Shown here piece by piece: positions 48,222 through 61,000 of a stretch of DNA of 64,000 nt. The notes below the pieces were generated by a model. That model was not told the origin of the DNA and made no database searches. It saw only the letters and a list, made by a program, of their open reading frames with translations. Origin of the DNA: Mytilisepta virgata (lineage: Eukaryota > Mollusca > Bivalvia > Mytilida > Mytilidae); NCBI GenBank assembly GCA_028015205.1, contig CM051508.1, positions 11,240,001-11,304,000 of the forward strand. The letters are read 5' to 3'. A program made the translations under genes and the position numbers. Each line of letters starts with the position of its first letter. Position 1 is the stretch's first letter.

Positions 48222-48655
48222 AAATAACAATCCAAAGCTACTAATATTAGAAATAGTAAATTTATAATATGCTGAAAACGACGCATTTCAAGGAGTTACC
48301 TCTCATCAGCAGCATTAAAACCAAAACATTTGGAAGACCAAAAACCAAACTTACTTTAAAATAAGAAGTACTCATAACCAAAAATACCGAAATAGGAAGC
48401 CAAATTTTAGCTAAGGAGATCTACCATGTGCGATACAAGGAATGAACCTTAGTATTTCTATTATTTTTGAATTTTTCTTAATACTGGTAATTTCTATAAC
48501 AAATCAATGAATAATCATGTCAGACAAGTCTGACGACTGGGTTGGCGAATACCCTCGGGGACCTAGGCTCCACCATGCAGAGGCATGGTCAAAGGAGTTT
48601 CAAAATAACAATCCAAAGATACTAATATCAGATACTAGTATATATAAATTCAGCA
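48222..48655 (-). mobile_element. Non-autonomous element with terminal direct repeats, copy 2
   Basis: Reverse-orientation copy of 16141-16568, including both terminal repeats (AAATAACAATCCAAAG at 48222 and again at about 48603) and the interior AGGAGATCTACCATGTGC. Confidence 0.65.
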
Positions 48656-48898
48656 AATTAATTCATTCTAAACTTCAATGAACTGGTCTTGACTGCTAGG
48701 CATATTATTTCTTTTTGATCTTTTTATCTAATTCGTCTGAAATTTTTAAAGGAGTCATTTAAGAAAGAACAAGACATAAATGGCCGTTAAAGATAAAACA
48801 TTTTTTACTAGTGAACAACTTGGTTCTGATATTTGTTGTGCATTTGGAATTTGTAAATGAATTTTTTTACAATACATGTTCTGTTTTTGAACTCTAAA

Positions 48899-49225
48899 TT
48901 AAATGTATTTTTTTTCATAACCTTGTGCATTCTTTCCATATTTATGTCCATATAATGTAACTATTTCTCTTGTTTCGATACCGGATTCTCTTAAAACAAT
49001 AATACAAGTTGCCCTTGAACAATAATTTCTCCACGATGAAGTTGACGCGGAGGCCTTAGAAACACTACAATGATAACTGCCAAAAAAGTAAAATAACAAA
49101 AATATCGAACTCCAAAGGAAATTCATAACGGAAAGCTCTCTATAAAATGGCAAAATCAAAAGCTCAAACACATCTAACGAATGGAAAACAACTGTCTTAT
49201 TACTGACCTGGTACAGTCATTCCAA
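48899..49225 (-). mobile_element. Tyrosine-recombinase-like C-terminal fragment joined to a repeat end
   Basis: At 49051-48899 the minus strand encodes SASTSSWRNYCSRATCIIVL, RESGIETREIVTLYGHK and a final QGYEKKYI. The spacing R-A-T ... G-H ... Y is that of the C-terminal catalytic block of tyrosine recombinases (HxxR, GH, Tyr) as in Crypton- or KCTD1-type proteins. The first His position is Tyr (NYCSR). Upstream (49052-49225) is a repeat with TGACTGTACCAGGTCAGTAA, a common 3' end in bivalve genomes. Non-functional remnant. Confidence 0.5.
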
Positions 49226-49229
49226 TGTA

Positions 49230-50600
49230 TTTTTCAGGTACATAAATTTCATCAGTTACACCTTTGTAATTTTTTTCATAGCTCCATAATAGATTTTCTT
49301 CCTTATCATCAAAACAAACTTTGAATTGCCATCAAGTTCACACCTTACTTTGGTCAATTAGGATTGATTCTCATAGTTTTCGAGTGTCCCCATCCCCGTT
49401 TTTAGAGATATCTTGTGTTTTTAATCTGTCCTTTTCGTCCGTCATTAGGTTCTTGCACATACCTTTAAATGTGTTGTTTGCCTCTTCAAATTCAACTATG
49501 TGGTAACGTTTCTTGATTACGTGTTGACTGGAATATTACACAAAAATCTGCTTCGATTGTAGTGTTGTCTATTAAGTGGAGGCACGTGGACTAAACAAGT
49601 ACTTCCTTGTGGGCATAAGAGTTCTCAAACTAAAGAGTATACAAGTTTCTTGTAAAATAGTCAGAGAACCTCGACGGCAATCATTGTTGACTTGTACTGT
49701 TTTAGAGTGGACATCACTCATACTTAGTTATTCTTTTTATCGTCGTCTACCATGTCTACTAAGCCATAAATCCCAGAAGCAGCCTTAACGTATGTCATTG
49801 ATGTTTGTGTAACAGATATTTGGATCACTTCAGTTCATATGACGATCATTAATAGTTGTAAAAATTCTTAATAGCTCCAAATAACATTTGTTGGAAAGGG
49901 ACCGTGTGGGTAAAAAAAATCAAATCCCTTTTGGAAAATACCACGCGACATATTTATCTGCGGTTGAGACCTTGTTGGAGAAGATCAGTAGAGGTGATGT
50001 TCCATTACTTAGCTTTTGTCTTCTTGTATTTATGTAACAATAAATTATTTCGTTAAGATCACATGTCTTCGTTATTACGTTATCCCTAATGGCTACCGGC
50101 TTATTGAAAGCTATGATTGATGGTTATGGGATGTGTGTCGTCAGTAATTTCGATCTGATTTCATCATAAGGTACCATACTATTTTCTTTTTAAACGTTTT
50201 GCAGGACAGAAATGTAAATGTTATGACAGATATAGAATGTCGGGATGCTTGGAATCTTTTTAGTATATTCCATTTTCGCTATTTCTGCATTCCTAAATTT
50301 GTTTGAAGGGGGAGAAAAATTTACGACCAGAATTAATTGATTCTGACATGTTAAGGACATCAATATGTGCCTTTTTAAAAAGCGTGCATAAGTAATGTAT
50401 CAAAATTGGTATTTGCATTTATCGCAGTATCTGAGTAGATACGTCTGTTAAAATTTACTATAACATAGTCACACTTGCTGTACACCAGTTGTATAATTTT
50501 ATGGGAGTTATGTCTCGCTATGAATATAATACTTATTTGGTTGTTTTTTTTTCGGAAAGAAACCTGATATTAACATTGAACTTGGGTCGAATTTTGAAAA
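49230..50600. other. No recognisable feature
   Basis: Scattered short ORFs without recognisable domains or splice context. Confidence 0.4.
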
Positions 50601-52250
50601 ACTGTCAATTTAAGTTTGTGACCTAAACTCCTCATTTTGCAATTTATGTTTTTTATTTATATATAGTATTGTCAGGCACCATATGCAGATGCGCAATCAG
50701 GTTTTAGAATTTAGAATTTTTAGAATTGGGGCCCACAAGTTTCGAATTTCAAAAATTTTCAGTTGAAGATGAGGATGTCACGTCTTTATTTTTTTTAAAT
50801 TTATGCATTTTTATTGCCATGCACAATATTTAGATGCACAATCATATTTTAGAATTTTAATTTTCTGAAATTGGGGCTCACAGGGGTCGAATTTAATGAA
50901 TTGTAAATTTAAGTTTGTGACATAAACTTGGTTTTCATTTTCCAATATATGCATTTTCTACTATATGGTATTGTCGTCCACATTAGGTAGATATGCAATA
51001 AGGTTTAAGAAGTTTAATTTTCTAAAATTTGGACCCACAGGGGTCGAATTTCGAATATTTTCAATTTAAGCTTGTGACGTAAACTCCTTGATCATTTTTC
51101 AATTTATGCATTTCATATCTATACAGTAGTGTCCTGCACAATGTAGATAGATGTGCAGTAAGGTTATAGAATTTAAATTATCTAAACTTGGGGCATACAA
51201 GGGTCAGATTTAAAAAATTGTCAATTTAAGTTTGTGACAAATATTTTTTCATTAGTGATTTCTACATACATGTAGGATTATTGCATAACATCTTTAAATA
51301 GGCATAAGTTTTTAGATTTATGCAATTGGGTAGGTGTCCCAACTAATTGCAGGGGTGCGGGGATAACTGTCGGTTCCAGCTTTCTAGTTTTATTTATTTA
51401 TAGATTCCACACAAAACACCGACATTAGCGACAAAAAATATTCATTTAACAAAAGTAAAAGCTCAGAATATGTTCTGTTCTAGAAGAAATTATCCAAAAA
51501 AATTTAGGGCGCGGAGAGCTGTCGAAAGTTCCAATCTTGTCCGGTCGATTTTTTTTTGTAGACTGCTACAGAGATGAGGGTAGAAAGTACAAGTACATTT
51601 TTAAAACTATATTTTATTTTCATCTTATTTTGTTAAAGTTTGGAAATACTCTTCTTTTTAACATAATATACATGTACAAGTTTTGGTCTCAACTACATTG
51701 TTATCCCCACACTTCGAAGAAGTTCGGGATATTGTTATCGCCCCCGTCCCTCTATCCGTCCGTTCGTCCGTCTGTCCGTCTGTCTGTCTGTCTGTCCGTC
51801 CGGCCGTCCGTCACACTTTCTTGTGACCTAAATTCCTCGTTCATGTTTAACTTCATTCATTCAATTTCTGTACAGTATTGTCACATATGCTATGTAGATG
51901 TTCAATAAAGTTTTAGAAGGTTTCAATTTAAAAATTTACATTTTTTACAATTATTGCGCATCTACATACAGTATTGCCACATACTGTATGTAGATGCGCA
52001 ATAAGGTTTTAGAATTTTGATTTTCAAATATTGGGGTCGACCAGGTGTCAAATTTCGAAAATTAGGAATTGAAGCTTGTGACCTAAACTCCTCTTTCATT
52101 TTTCATTTTATGTATTAAATTTATATAAAAAATTGTCACATGCTGTATTTAGATGGGCATTAAGGTTTTAGAATTTTGATTTTCACAAATTGGGGCCCAC
52201 AGGGGTCGAATTTCTTAAATTGGCAATTTAAGCTTGTGACCTATGTGTGA
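50600..52250 (+). repeat. Tandem repeat, ~152-bp unit, interrupted
   Basis: The marker AATTTAAG(T/C)TTGTGAC recurs near 50607, 50909, 51061 and 51217 (with a divergent copy near 50761), then near 52065 and 52213, spacing 148-156 bp. Each unit has GGTTTTAGAATTT-like and GGGGTCGAATTT. A GTCC/GTCT-rich element at 51700-51815 interrupts it. More divergent units lie at 53790-54110. Confidence 0.75.
51700..51815 (+). repeat. GTCC/GTCT microsatellite with mollusc-type repeat head
   Basis: TTATCCCCACACTTCGAAGA, TTATCGCCCCCGTCC and then a run of CCGTCCGTTCGTCCGTCTGT-type tetranucleotides. Confidence 0.75.
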
Positions 52251-52254
52251 AAAT

Positions 52255-53149
52255 GAAATTCTAACGGTTATCAATGTAAAAAAATCAGGAATATTGTTAT
52301 GTAATTGACAAGAGTTAAGACAAGCATATCAAATCAGAACAACTACTGAAAAAATTAAAATAAAATTTTGAATAACTTTGAGAAACAAGATTCATTATTA
52401 ATTTTGACTTACACTTATTTTGCTGAGGAATCTTTATTTGATGAACAATTTAATTTTTTTTTATAAAATAAAATCTTTTTTTGTTTTAAAGAAAAATTAG
52501 TTATTTTTTTAATTGAATGAATTTTTGAGGCCAAATTTTATACATTTATTTGTATTTTCGTGTTAAAATATATTTCTATTACCCTTAGAAAATTTTGAAC
52601 CTTCGACAATAAAAACATGCATGTACACTATCTGAATTGCTAATACATTTCATATTTTCTATAAATGCATATATAATAGTAATATCGACGCAAAATACAA
52701 CCTTTAACATTAGCTTGAGCGACCGATACATGTTCAATAAATATCTACACACTGGCAACATTATTTTCTAGCCATTTCTCATTATAAATCTTAATATTTT
52801 TATTTAATTTTTATTTTAGGATAACAATACTGATAGAATAAAGAATTTAATATGTGCAATTCATGGTTATAAGCGAGCGATGGTCGGTCTTTAAGGTAAA
52901 GATGTCAATCGAATTATTTCCACTACTCACTATGCCGGCTAAAAAGTTTCAACAACATGGCGACCTCCATGCGAAATCTCGCTCTGCCATTTGCTTCCGA
53001 TGTGATTACGTGAATAAAGATTATCTTGAACAAAATAACTTATTTATGGACACTTAACTTTTTTTAACATTGTGTCATGAAATTAAAAATGAATACGAAT
53101 ACGCTTCCCTCGCTTTCCAGATCACACCTGTTTCATATTAAATTGTTTC

Positions 53150-53150
<1 letters not shown>
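52255..53150. other. No recognisable feature
   Basis: AT-rich; nothing was recognised. Confidence 0.4.

Positions 53151-53151
<1 letters not shown>

Positions 53152-53185
<34 letters not shown>
53152..53185. repeat. (TA)n microsatellite
   Basis: Short TA run of about 34 bp. Confidence 0.85.
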
Positions 53186-53187
<2 letters not shown>

Positions 53188-53439
53188 AGAAGGTTGTTAA
53201 TCAATTTAAAATTAATTCGTATTGGCGAAAATGTCTCAAAATTAAGCAATCACGTGATTCATATTCAGGTAGCCAATCGTATAAGAGAAAATCGTGTTGG
53301 CAGGATATAAGCGTGTGCACACGAAACAATCGACCAGGCTATCGCGTACAGCCGATTATTGCGTGCACGAACGAATTGATCTGTAACATGGTAATTGTAA
53401 TCGTGAACACACGATTGTAGCGTGTTCATCTATTATAGT

Positions 53440-53520
53440 CGTTCGTGTTCTGTTTGTGTTTCTTTCGTGTTTTGTTCGTTCCGTTTGCATGTTCGTTTCG
53501 TGTTTATTTCGTTTGAGTTG
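53440..53520. repeat. GTTCGTGTTT low-complexity repeat
   Basis: Imperfect repetition of CGTTCGTGTT/TTTCGTGTTT. It creates a spurious Arg/Thr/Asn-rich frame on the minus strand. Confidence 0.6.
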
Positions 53521-53675
53521 GAAGGTTGAATAGGTCAGTAGCTGTACGACGAATGACAATATGAGTATTTTCGGAACTCTCTTGATTTATCCTATCCATC
53601 TATGAAAACATCGGAGATCTGTAAATTAATAATTGACAATATTATAGTATCATTGTGTAATGTTTTTTTATATTG

Positions 53676-53727
53676 GCATAGTTATAGGTCCTCCGTAATA
53701 TGGCTTACCTCGGACCTATAACTATGC
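53676..53727. repeat. Perfect 16-bp hairpin
   Basis: GCATAGTTATAGGTCC at 53676-53691 and GGACCTATAACTATGC at 53712-53727 are exact reverse complements around a 20-bp loop. Confidence 0.8.
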
Positions 53728-53789
53728 TGATATGACAAATATTAGGCAATAAGACTATAAAACTGTATTTATATTAACAGTAAAAGTTT

Positions 53790-54110
53790 TAGAAGTTTCA
53801 TTTTCAAAAAATGTGGCCCAAGGGGAGATTGTGAATTTAATCTTGTGACATAAACTAATCTTGTACTTTTCAATTTATGTTAGTTCTTTTCAGTATTGTT
53901 ATGTATATTATAATTTATGTACATTTCCAATACGGTTTTATAATGTTTTAAGGTTTTTAAAAACAACGGATCCAAAGAGGTCGAGTTTTCTAAATTTTAG
54001 ATTTAATCTTGTGAGCTAAAATTTTCCTTAATAGAATGGTTGCATTCTATCCATAGATGTGTAATCAGGTTTTATATTTTTTTTTTACTTTGGGTGGTGC
54101 AGGGATTCCG
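53790..54110 (+). repeat. Divergent units of the 152-bp repeat
   Basis: AATTTAATCTTGTGACATAA near 53832 and ATTTAATCTTGTGAGCTAAA near 53999, with GGTTTTATA-type blocks between them. Confidence 0.55.
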
Positions 54111-54459
54111 GCAGTAGCTTTCTGGTTATTGTAGGTGTCAATTATATGATAATTAGTTTTGGTCATACTTAATCAGGTAAAAAAATTAGGTAGTCACGTT
54201 TAATTTTCGTTTAAATTATTTACTATTTATTTTTGCTTCTCTAAATTCTAGGCCTTTGGAAAAACCGGTGAATTTTATATTTAAGAAATATACAAATATG
54301 TTGTTCGAATATATACATTAAATCTAATATTAATTGCTTGGACAATCAGAATCTGATCATTGTTTTTTCAATGATACACGGCATATATAAAATGTTTATG
54401 ATGCACATAAGTCAGCATCTTAAATGTTTACAAGCTATATTTTTCATTTATTTTGTTTG

Positions 54460-55082
54460 TTATTTTATTTTACAATTCTCATAATTTTCCTCTGTGCTGT
54501 GTATCGTTGTTTGGCAGATGTCATTAGAATTTACTTGCTGAATATCATACTCGTTATAGACATGGAGTTCTGTTTGCTCTGTCTGCAATGTTTGGTACAG
54601 ATTTTCGTACCCATCTATTTCTTCCACGAATAAATGACTATCTTGACTACTGCTTGAATGGCTGTCTATCTCGGTGGTAGTGTCAGGGCTTATACTGACT
54701 GGTGATGACTCATTCATGTCATGATTGAAGTTGTTTTGCCTTCTGACATTCACGTTAACACTTACGTTTTCTGGTAGTAAGTGATTCAAATCGTAGCTGA
54801 CAACGCTCAACCTTTCATCATTTATGACTAAACGAACGCCAATTGGCGATGCCCAATTTATGTCACGATTTACAGTGGCTAAGGGTGTCTCGTTTGTGTC
54901 AAGACTACTGGGATCGATTTCATCATAATTATTTTCTGCAGCAGGTTGAAGTACCGCTTGTGTTCTTCTAAATCTTCGGAAACAAAAAACTGAATGCGAC
55001 AGAATCAAGTAAAAGACAAGTCCTCCAATCACATTTCCAGATATTATCCAGTTGTTTCTCTTTGACTCTGTTTTCCTGGAAG
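54460..55082 (-). CDS. R4 exon: transmembrane and cytoplasmic tail
   Basis: Phase-1 terminal exon after TTTTTAG, 206 codons plus TAA. It starts SRKTESKRNNWIISGNVIGG and continues with a hydrophobic segment (LVFYLILSHSVFCF) and basic RRFRR. Tail motifs: ENNYDEI, EEIDGYENLYQTL, VYNEYD and ENYENCKIK at the end. DGYENL preceded by acidic residues resembles a hemITAM (DGYxxL), and YEN fits the Grb2 SH2 rule YxN. An insert of about 60 residues after NNYDEI is not found in R1 or R2. It lies about 430 bp outside the inverted duplication. Confidence 0.85.
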
Positions 55083-58000
55083 CTAAAAACCATATTATAC
55101 TTATCAGGATATTTCAAAGCCACCGTGAATGATTATTTTCTAATAGGAAAGTTTCTACGACATTTTGAAACGCTAACGCCGTAACACGAAGACGCCATTT
55201 CACAACGCAAGTTATACTATGTCGTCGTTAAAGCTTGTGGGAATTTTTACTTTGTTTTACGAAACAAGCTGTCCGACGTCTGTGACGGTGGAATAAAAAT
55301 ATACATATTTTACCACGGATGTAGATTGAAAGCCTTTGGAGTAGGTCATATTAGAATAATACTAATACTAGTATGTTGAAATTTTTTTTTCATAACGTAC
55401 CTTATACAAGATAAATCAATTGATCAACATTCCAATAAGGTAAGTCTTAACTTAAACAATTAAACGTATCTGGGTTTGTTCCATTATGTCCTCCGGAATA
55501 ATTTGTGGTTGTCTTAGTCTTTTTTCGATTTTTCACTTTGATTTTGAGGTGATATCAGAAATTATCAAACAGGTTAAGAGATGCATAAATGCGCACAGAA
55601 TTAGAGAAAGCGTTTTCTCGCCTTCAGAGGTGCTTTTAAATGAATGTGTAAAATTGTGCTACTGGGTGATTTCTTGTGATTTATTTGTCAATGGGAAGTT
55701 GATAGTAGTTTTTGTTATGTTATATGAGCTATTACTACGTCTTGAAGAACACATTCCAATAATATTCACAATTTTCTACAATGAAGCACACGTGTCTGTT
55801 ATCTCACTAGCCTTATTAAATGATCGTTTCATATTGATACAATTAAACAAAACAATATGCTAAAATACATTAACATGATGAAACTTTAATGATGTTTCCT
55901 GTCTAGACAATGTACATGAAATTATGAAATGGAAGTTAATCACTTATTTAAAAAAGACTTACTACCTTTATTGTAAAAATAACCGATTGAATTACAGCAT
56001 TAATTAGACGAATTTGATTGATGATAACCTTACTCAGAAACATGAAAGATAAATATGCCTTTCGATAAATAAAATAAAAATAAATGAACATAGTAGTACA
56101 TATATTGTATAAAAAAACAGTCATCGGCTGCATATGGCGTCTACATTTCTCAGCTAATCCAACTTTCAAGGGCATGCGTGAGTTACCCTGACTTTCCCCA
56201 AAGAGAATAACTGCTGTCACAAAAGTTTTATCAGGGATCAGTTGATGTCATCACTTAGGACATTTTACGGTCGTCATCACGAATTGATTCACCGTTACAG
56301 TGTTCCAATATATAAGATAATGTTGGACCTGTTCCCACTGTCGTAACATTTCATGTGCCTCCACCGATTTGTGACTTCCACCAAATTTGCTTTGTTGAAC
56401 TTCACGACGGGTGCCGTATACGTAGCAGGAACTGCTTACCCTTCCGGAGCACCTGGGTTTACTCCTGGTTTTTATAGGGCTTGGTGTTCTTCATTGTTTT
56501 TTTTTGTGCTTGTGGTTGTTCATTTGTCTTCCCGGGTTTGTCTGTCCAATGGATTACGCTTTTTTATTGCTCCTTAGGAATATTTGTCCTTTTTTTTTAA
56601 CCAAAATTCAAATAAACTGCATTTATCATGAAATTACTTACTGCTTGTTCTGATTTCTGTGATATTTGTTCTTTTACTGTTTCCAGCTTTGTTTTTGGCA
56701 AACATTCTGATGTCATAAACCGTCCCCGGGAAAACGTCTCTGATAAGTGAATTTGTACTGTTGACCGGTCCAATCAAAGTCCAGTTAGAGTTATGAAAAC
56801 TGCGATACTCAATGTAAAATTCTTGCACAAATCCTCCATTAAAACCTGGAATCCACTTCACTTGAAGAGACGTACCTTCTGTATCGAGTGTTAAGTTTGT
56901 TGGTGGATCTGGTCGACCTACAATGAATTTAATGTCATTGTTAAGTCTATATTTGACAGAATATTATTTTAAAGAAGATATTTGAAAATATAAAAATGAT
57001 AGAAAATGGCAGAATATACGTTATTATTAATGTTTAAGAAGCAGTTCATATATATAAATTTGGGAACAACGAATAGCAATCTTTCACCTAGAGAACATAC
57101 TTTTATTTTACATGCACTTTGCAATATTGGTAAAGAAGCAAAAAAATGTTTGTAATTACTCTATATTAGTTTCAAAAGGTAATCTGCATTTATACGAATA
57201 TCAGCAGGACCTTTCTACTGATTTTTCTTTTTTCGTAGGATTCAAAGTTTAAATTCACATTTTGTTATTTACTAAATATACGTACTTGCTGAACTCATTT
57301 GTATATCGGTATTATCACATCCATACTTATTGCAGACTGTTAAGGTGTAATGTCCAAAACTTCCTATCATCAAACGCATCAAGGTGAAGGTAACTTGAAC
57401 TACACGTACTTTAACTGTTACGCCATAGAAAATATCATTTATTGTTGTTGGGTGGTGGGTTGAAATAAAATTTGGCAGTTGCAAGTCAACGGTTTTGATA
57501 GAAGACGTGGTTATTTGTAGTTTGCTATAGACATATACTGTTATGTTCCCGTCTTGTCCATATTGGCTTAAATGTATCATATTATTCTGTGCAACAAATA
57601 TTGGAGCACCTATAATTAGAATCAACTTGAATGATTAGTGCGATTTCTGATAACTTGTTCGTTTTTTCCAGACATCGTAACAATTTGCCTAATTGTGGAA
57701 CATTTTTTCTTGGAAAGCGAATTCATATATAACAACAAAAAAAAAACAAAACAATTAATCGGATATATTGGGTTCATTCCCCCTTTTCGTATATAAAAGT
57801 ATATTAAAACATTCAACGTTCTAAATTACGTGTATTATTCTACTTACTCTTAAACCAAAGAATGTACTAGTGAAGCATAATTGCATTTGATTTGAGAATC
57901 TGTGATAAATTAATTGCTAATATTCTGGACTTATATATAAATAATTTAAATAACACATTTTTTATAACACGGTCACAATTCAAAAAGGACAAATATACCT

Positions 58001-61000
58001 AAGGAGCAATCAAAAGGACGTAATCCATTGGACAGACAAACTCGGGAAGACAAATGAACCACAAACACAACAAATAAACACAGAAAACTAAAAAACAATG
58101 AACAACTCGAACTCCAATAAATCCAGGAGTGAACCGCGTGCTTAATAAATTAGCGGAAAAAAAGCAAAATACCCCTTGGCTATACCAATGAAAAATGGTA
58201 TTATCATTGTATGTTTGTTTTGTTAATTATACAGAAACACCACCATCACCTGCATAACCACAACCACCACCACAAAATCATCTAAATAATCATACCTTCA
58301 AATAAAATTAATATTTCCCCCGTCTGTACAAAATTTCCGTTCACATCAGGTATATTATTGGAGACTTTACAAATGTAATTTCCATTGTCCTGGTAAAACG
58401 AATTCTTGTTTTTTATTCTATGAATAATGAGTTTCCCGTCGCCACTACCATTTATATATCTGATATGTTCGTAAAATTCCGACTGATGCTCCCATTGAAG
58501 AAATGTATAATTCGCTGGTACACCACTTGGACTGCACTTAAGTTCTGTGTAATTTTCAGAAAGGTATGTCACAGTCACATTAGGTGGGTCTGTATGAGTA
58601 AAACATATTAAATGAAAACATAACTATGCTTCTGAATCACTCATTTTTTGTTCGAGTTCACATTAGATGTGCCGTTTGCCTTTGGTTTGCAACGTGTTTT
58701 TAGTCCTCTTTGTGTGTCTTTGCCTTATTTGTTTTTTATGCTAGTTTTCTCGTGAATTCATCTTTTCAATACATTTTAAGATGCTAATAGATGCTTTTAA
58801 GTCTTGATAACATGGTAAAAAGAATCTAAATTATCTAATTACCTTCAGTTAATCACTAATTGTTAATCACTAATAACTACAAAACATGTGCTTGTATTAT
58901 ATACATAAATGAACTTACACAGAACTCTTAATTCTTGGCTTATCATAGAATACCCAATTCCATTGGAAGCAAAGCATGTATAAAAATTTGCGTGTGACCG
59001 ATGTAGTACTGGAAATTCCAAGCAGCTTCTTGAACCTCTCTCATTTTTTATGATGGTTTCGTTTTTCACCCAGCGTACAAACGTTGTCATAGGGTTGCTA
59101 TCAGAGGCGCAGCAAATCTCTATTGGTTTACCCTCTACAGGTCCTCTTGACAATGACACCGTGAGTACAGGTTTATCTTTGATTAATAAAATCATGAATA
59201 TTTCAAAATAGTTACCGTTGCCATAGAAACAGCCAAAATATAAAGATTTTACATAACTTTATATCGTTATATCTCCAAAAACGTTTACTTGATGATTTCA
59301 ACCCTTTACTGAAATGAAGGTGCATGTTTGCCTGAAGGGTTATTAAGTATATAAAAAGGACAAATATACCTAAGGAGCAATCAAAAAAACGTAATCCATT
59401 GGACAGACAAACCCGGGAAGACAAACGAACAACCACAAGCACAACAAATAAACACAGAAAACTAAAAACAATGAACAACACGAACTCCTATAAAAACCAG
59501 TATTTAGGGGATAAATAGAGGTGTTATTTCGCTAGCAACATTTAGGAAAGACCATGGTTCGTTATTAATTAAAGTTGTCAAATAAACTACGATATAAATA
59601 AACCAGCTTAAATCCTAGTATGGTATATTATTTCATTAACTTAAATGTTCACTGAATGTATACAACTAAACTGGGTTTATTTAATTAGGCAAAACCGTGA
59701 TAAGGTTTATAGGAGCCTCCATTGGCGATTTGTTTCAAATAAAATAATTCTAATTCATATTGCACCAAGATATCATATTGATTGAACTTCAATATAAAAA
59801 CATCAACTAACATAGGGAGGCTCTTTGTAGGAAATTGGGAAAATCTGATGTTTGCTTGTATCCAGAATACATGTATATTTAAATGTTTATTTATGTTTGA
59901 GACACAAAAATGTCTTTTATATTAGAATGTATGTGTTGTTTCCATTAACTTATATATGCAATAATTGAAACTAAAAGAACTTCTCCAACATATATATATA
60001 GGTAAAACATATATAGAGGTAACACTTGATTTTGACAGATGGGAACTGTTGACTAATAGAAATACTCAACAACTTATTTATGCTGAGGAAGAATTACACT
60101 GCTTGGTTTGTCATCGTTAATATTTTTGGAGAGACGCTGCAGCTAGGAAGTGGAAATTACATGAACATTATTTGGAGATATGGAATATATTGAGGATTCG
60201 AATTCCTGAATTCACAGGAATTTTGAGTATTGATATAAGAAAGAACTGTAATTAAAATTTATAAATATATTATTTTAAGTACCAGACAGTCATTTGTAAC
60301 CTTTGTTTTATTTTTTATTACGTTTTATGTAAAAATCAGTGACAGATTTATTATATCTTTTCGGTTTAGGCACTACAATTAGAGGTTTATTAGTTTAACA
60401 AGACCATTTTGAAGTGTCCAATGATTGAATGTAACTGCGGTCGTTTTGGGACTGGATGGATCCGACAGTATCGATCACGGATACAGATACTTGTTATCAT
60501 ATCTGTACTACATAGAATAATTTGGAAGTTACACTTACACTGAATATTCAATTGAACAGATTCCATCAGTGGCGTCGTCAAAAGAGGGCTATTTGCAAAA
60601 CACGTAAATAATGAATTATGATCTGAGACGATTGGTAAAAATGTATAAAAAATTCTTCCAGTAGAGCTCGTGTTACATTCTTGTCCATCTCTAATCCACT
60701 GCACTGTTTCTCTGGGCTTCCCGCTATCAACCGTACATTCAATTGTAAGATTCTTACCAGCTTCACCGATTATAGTATTATTCTCTGTTTTATCATGTAT
60801 TCTCAAGTTAGTTGGTGGCCCTTTAAAACAAAATATTTCCTGATGTCAAATCCGGTAAAATGCAATCTTAGGTAATAAAAACAACAATCCACGACAAATT
60901 GAGGTCTAACTTCATCTGACAAATTGCTTGTCAATAACGGTTTATAACATTGTGACTTAACTCTAAGAAAAACATACCCCAGTTTGTGAATGACCTTGTT

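Noticed and set aside
55486..55863. 125-residue open frame on the plus strand
   Set aside because: It lies antisense in intron sequence of the inverted duplication; the matching R3 intron (42.1-42.7 kb) shows no conserved protein.
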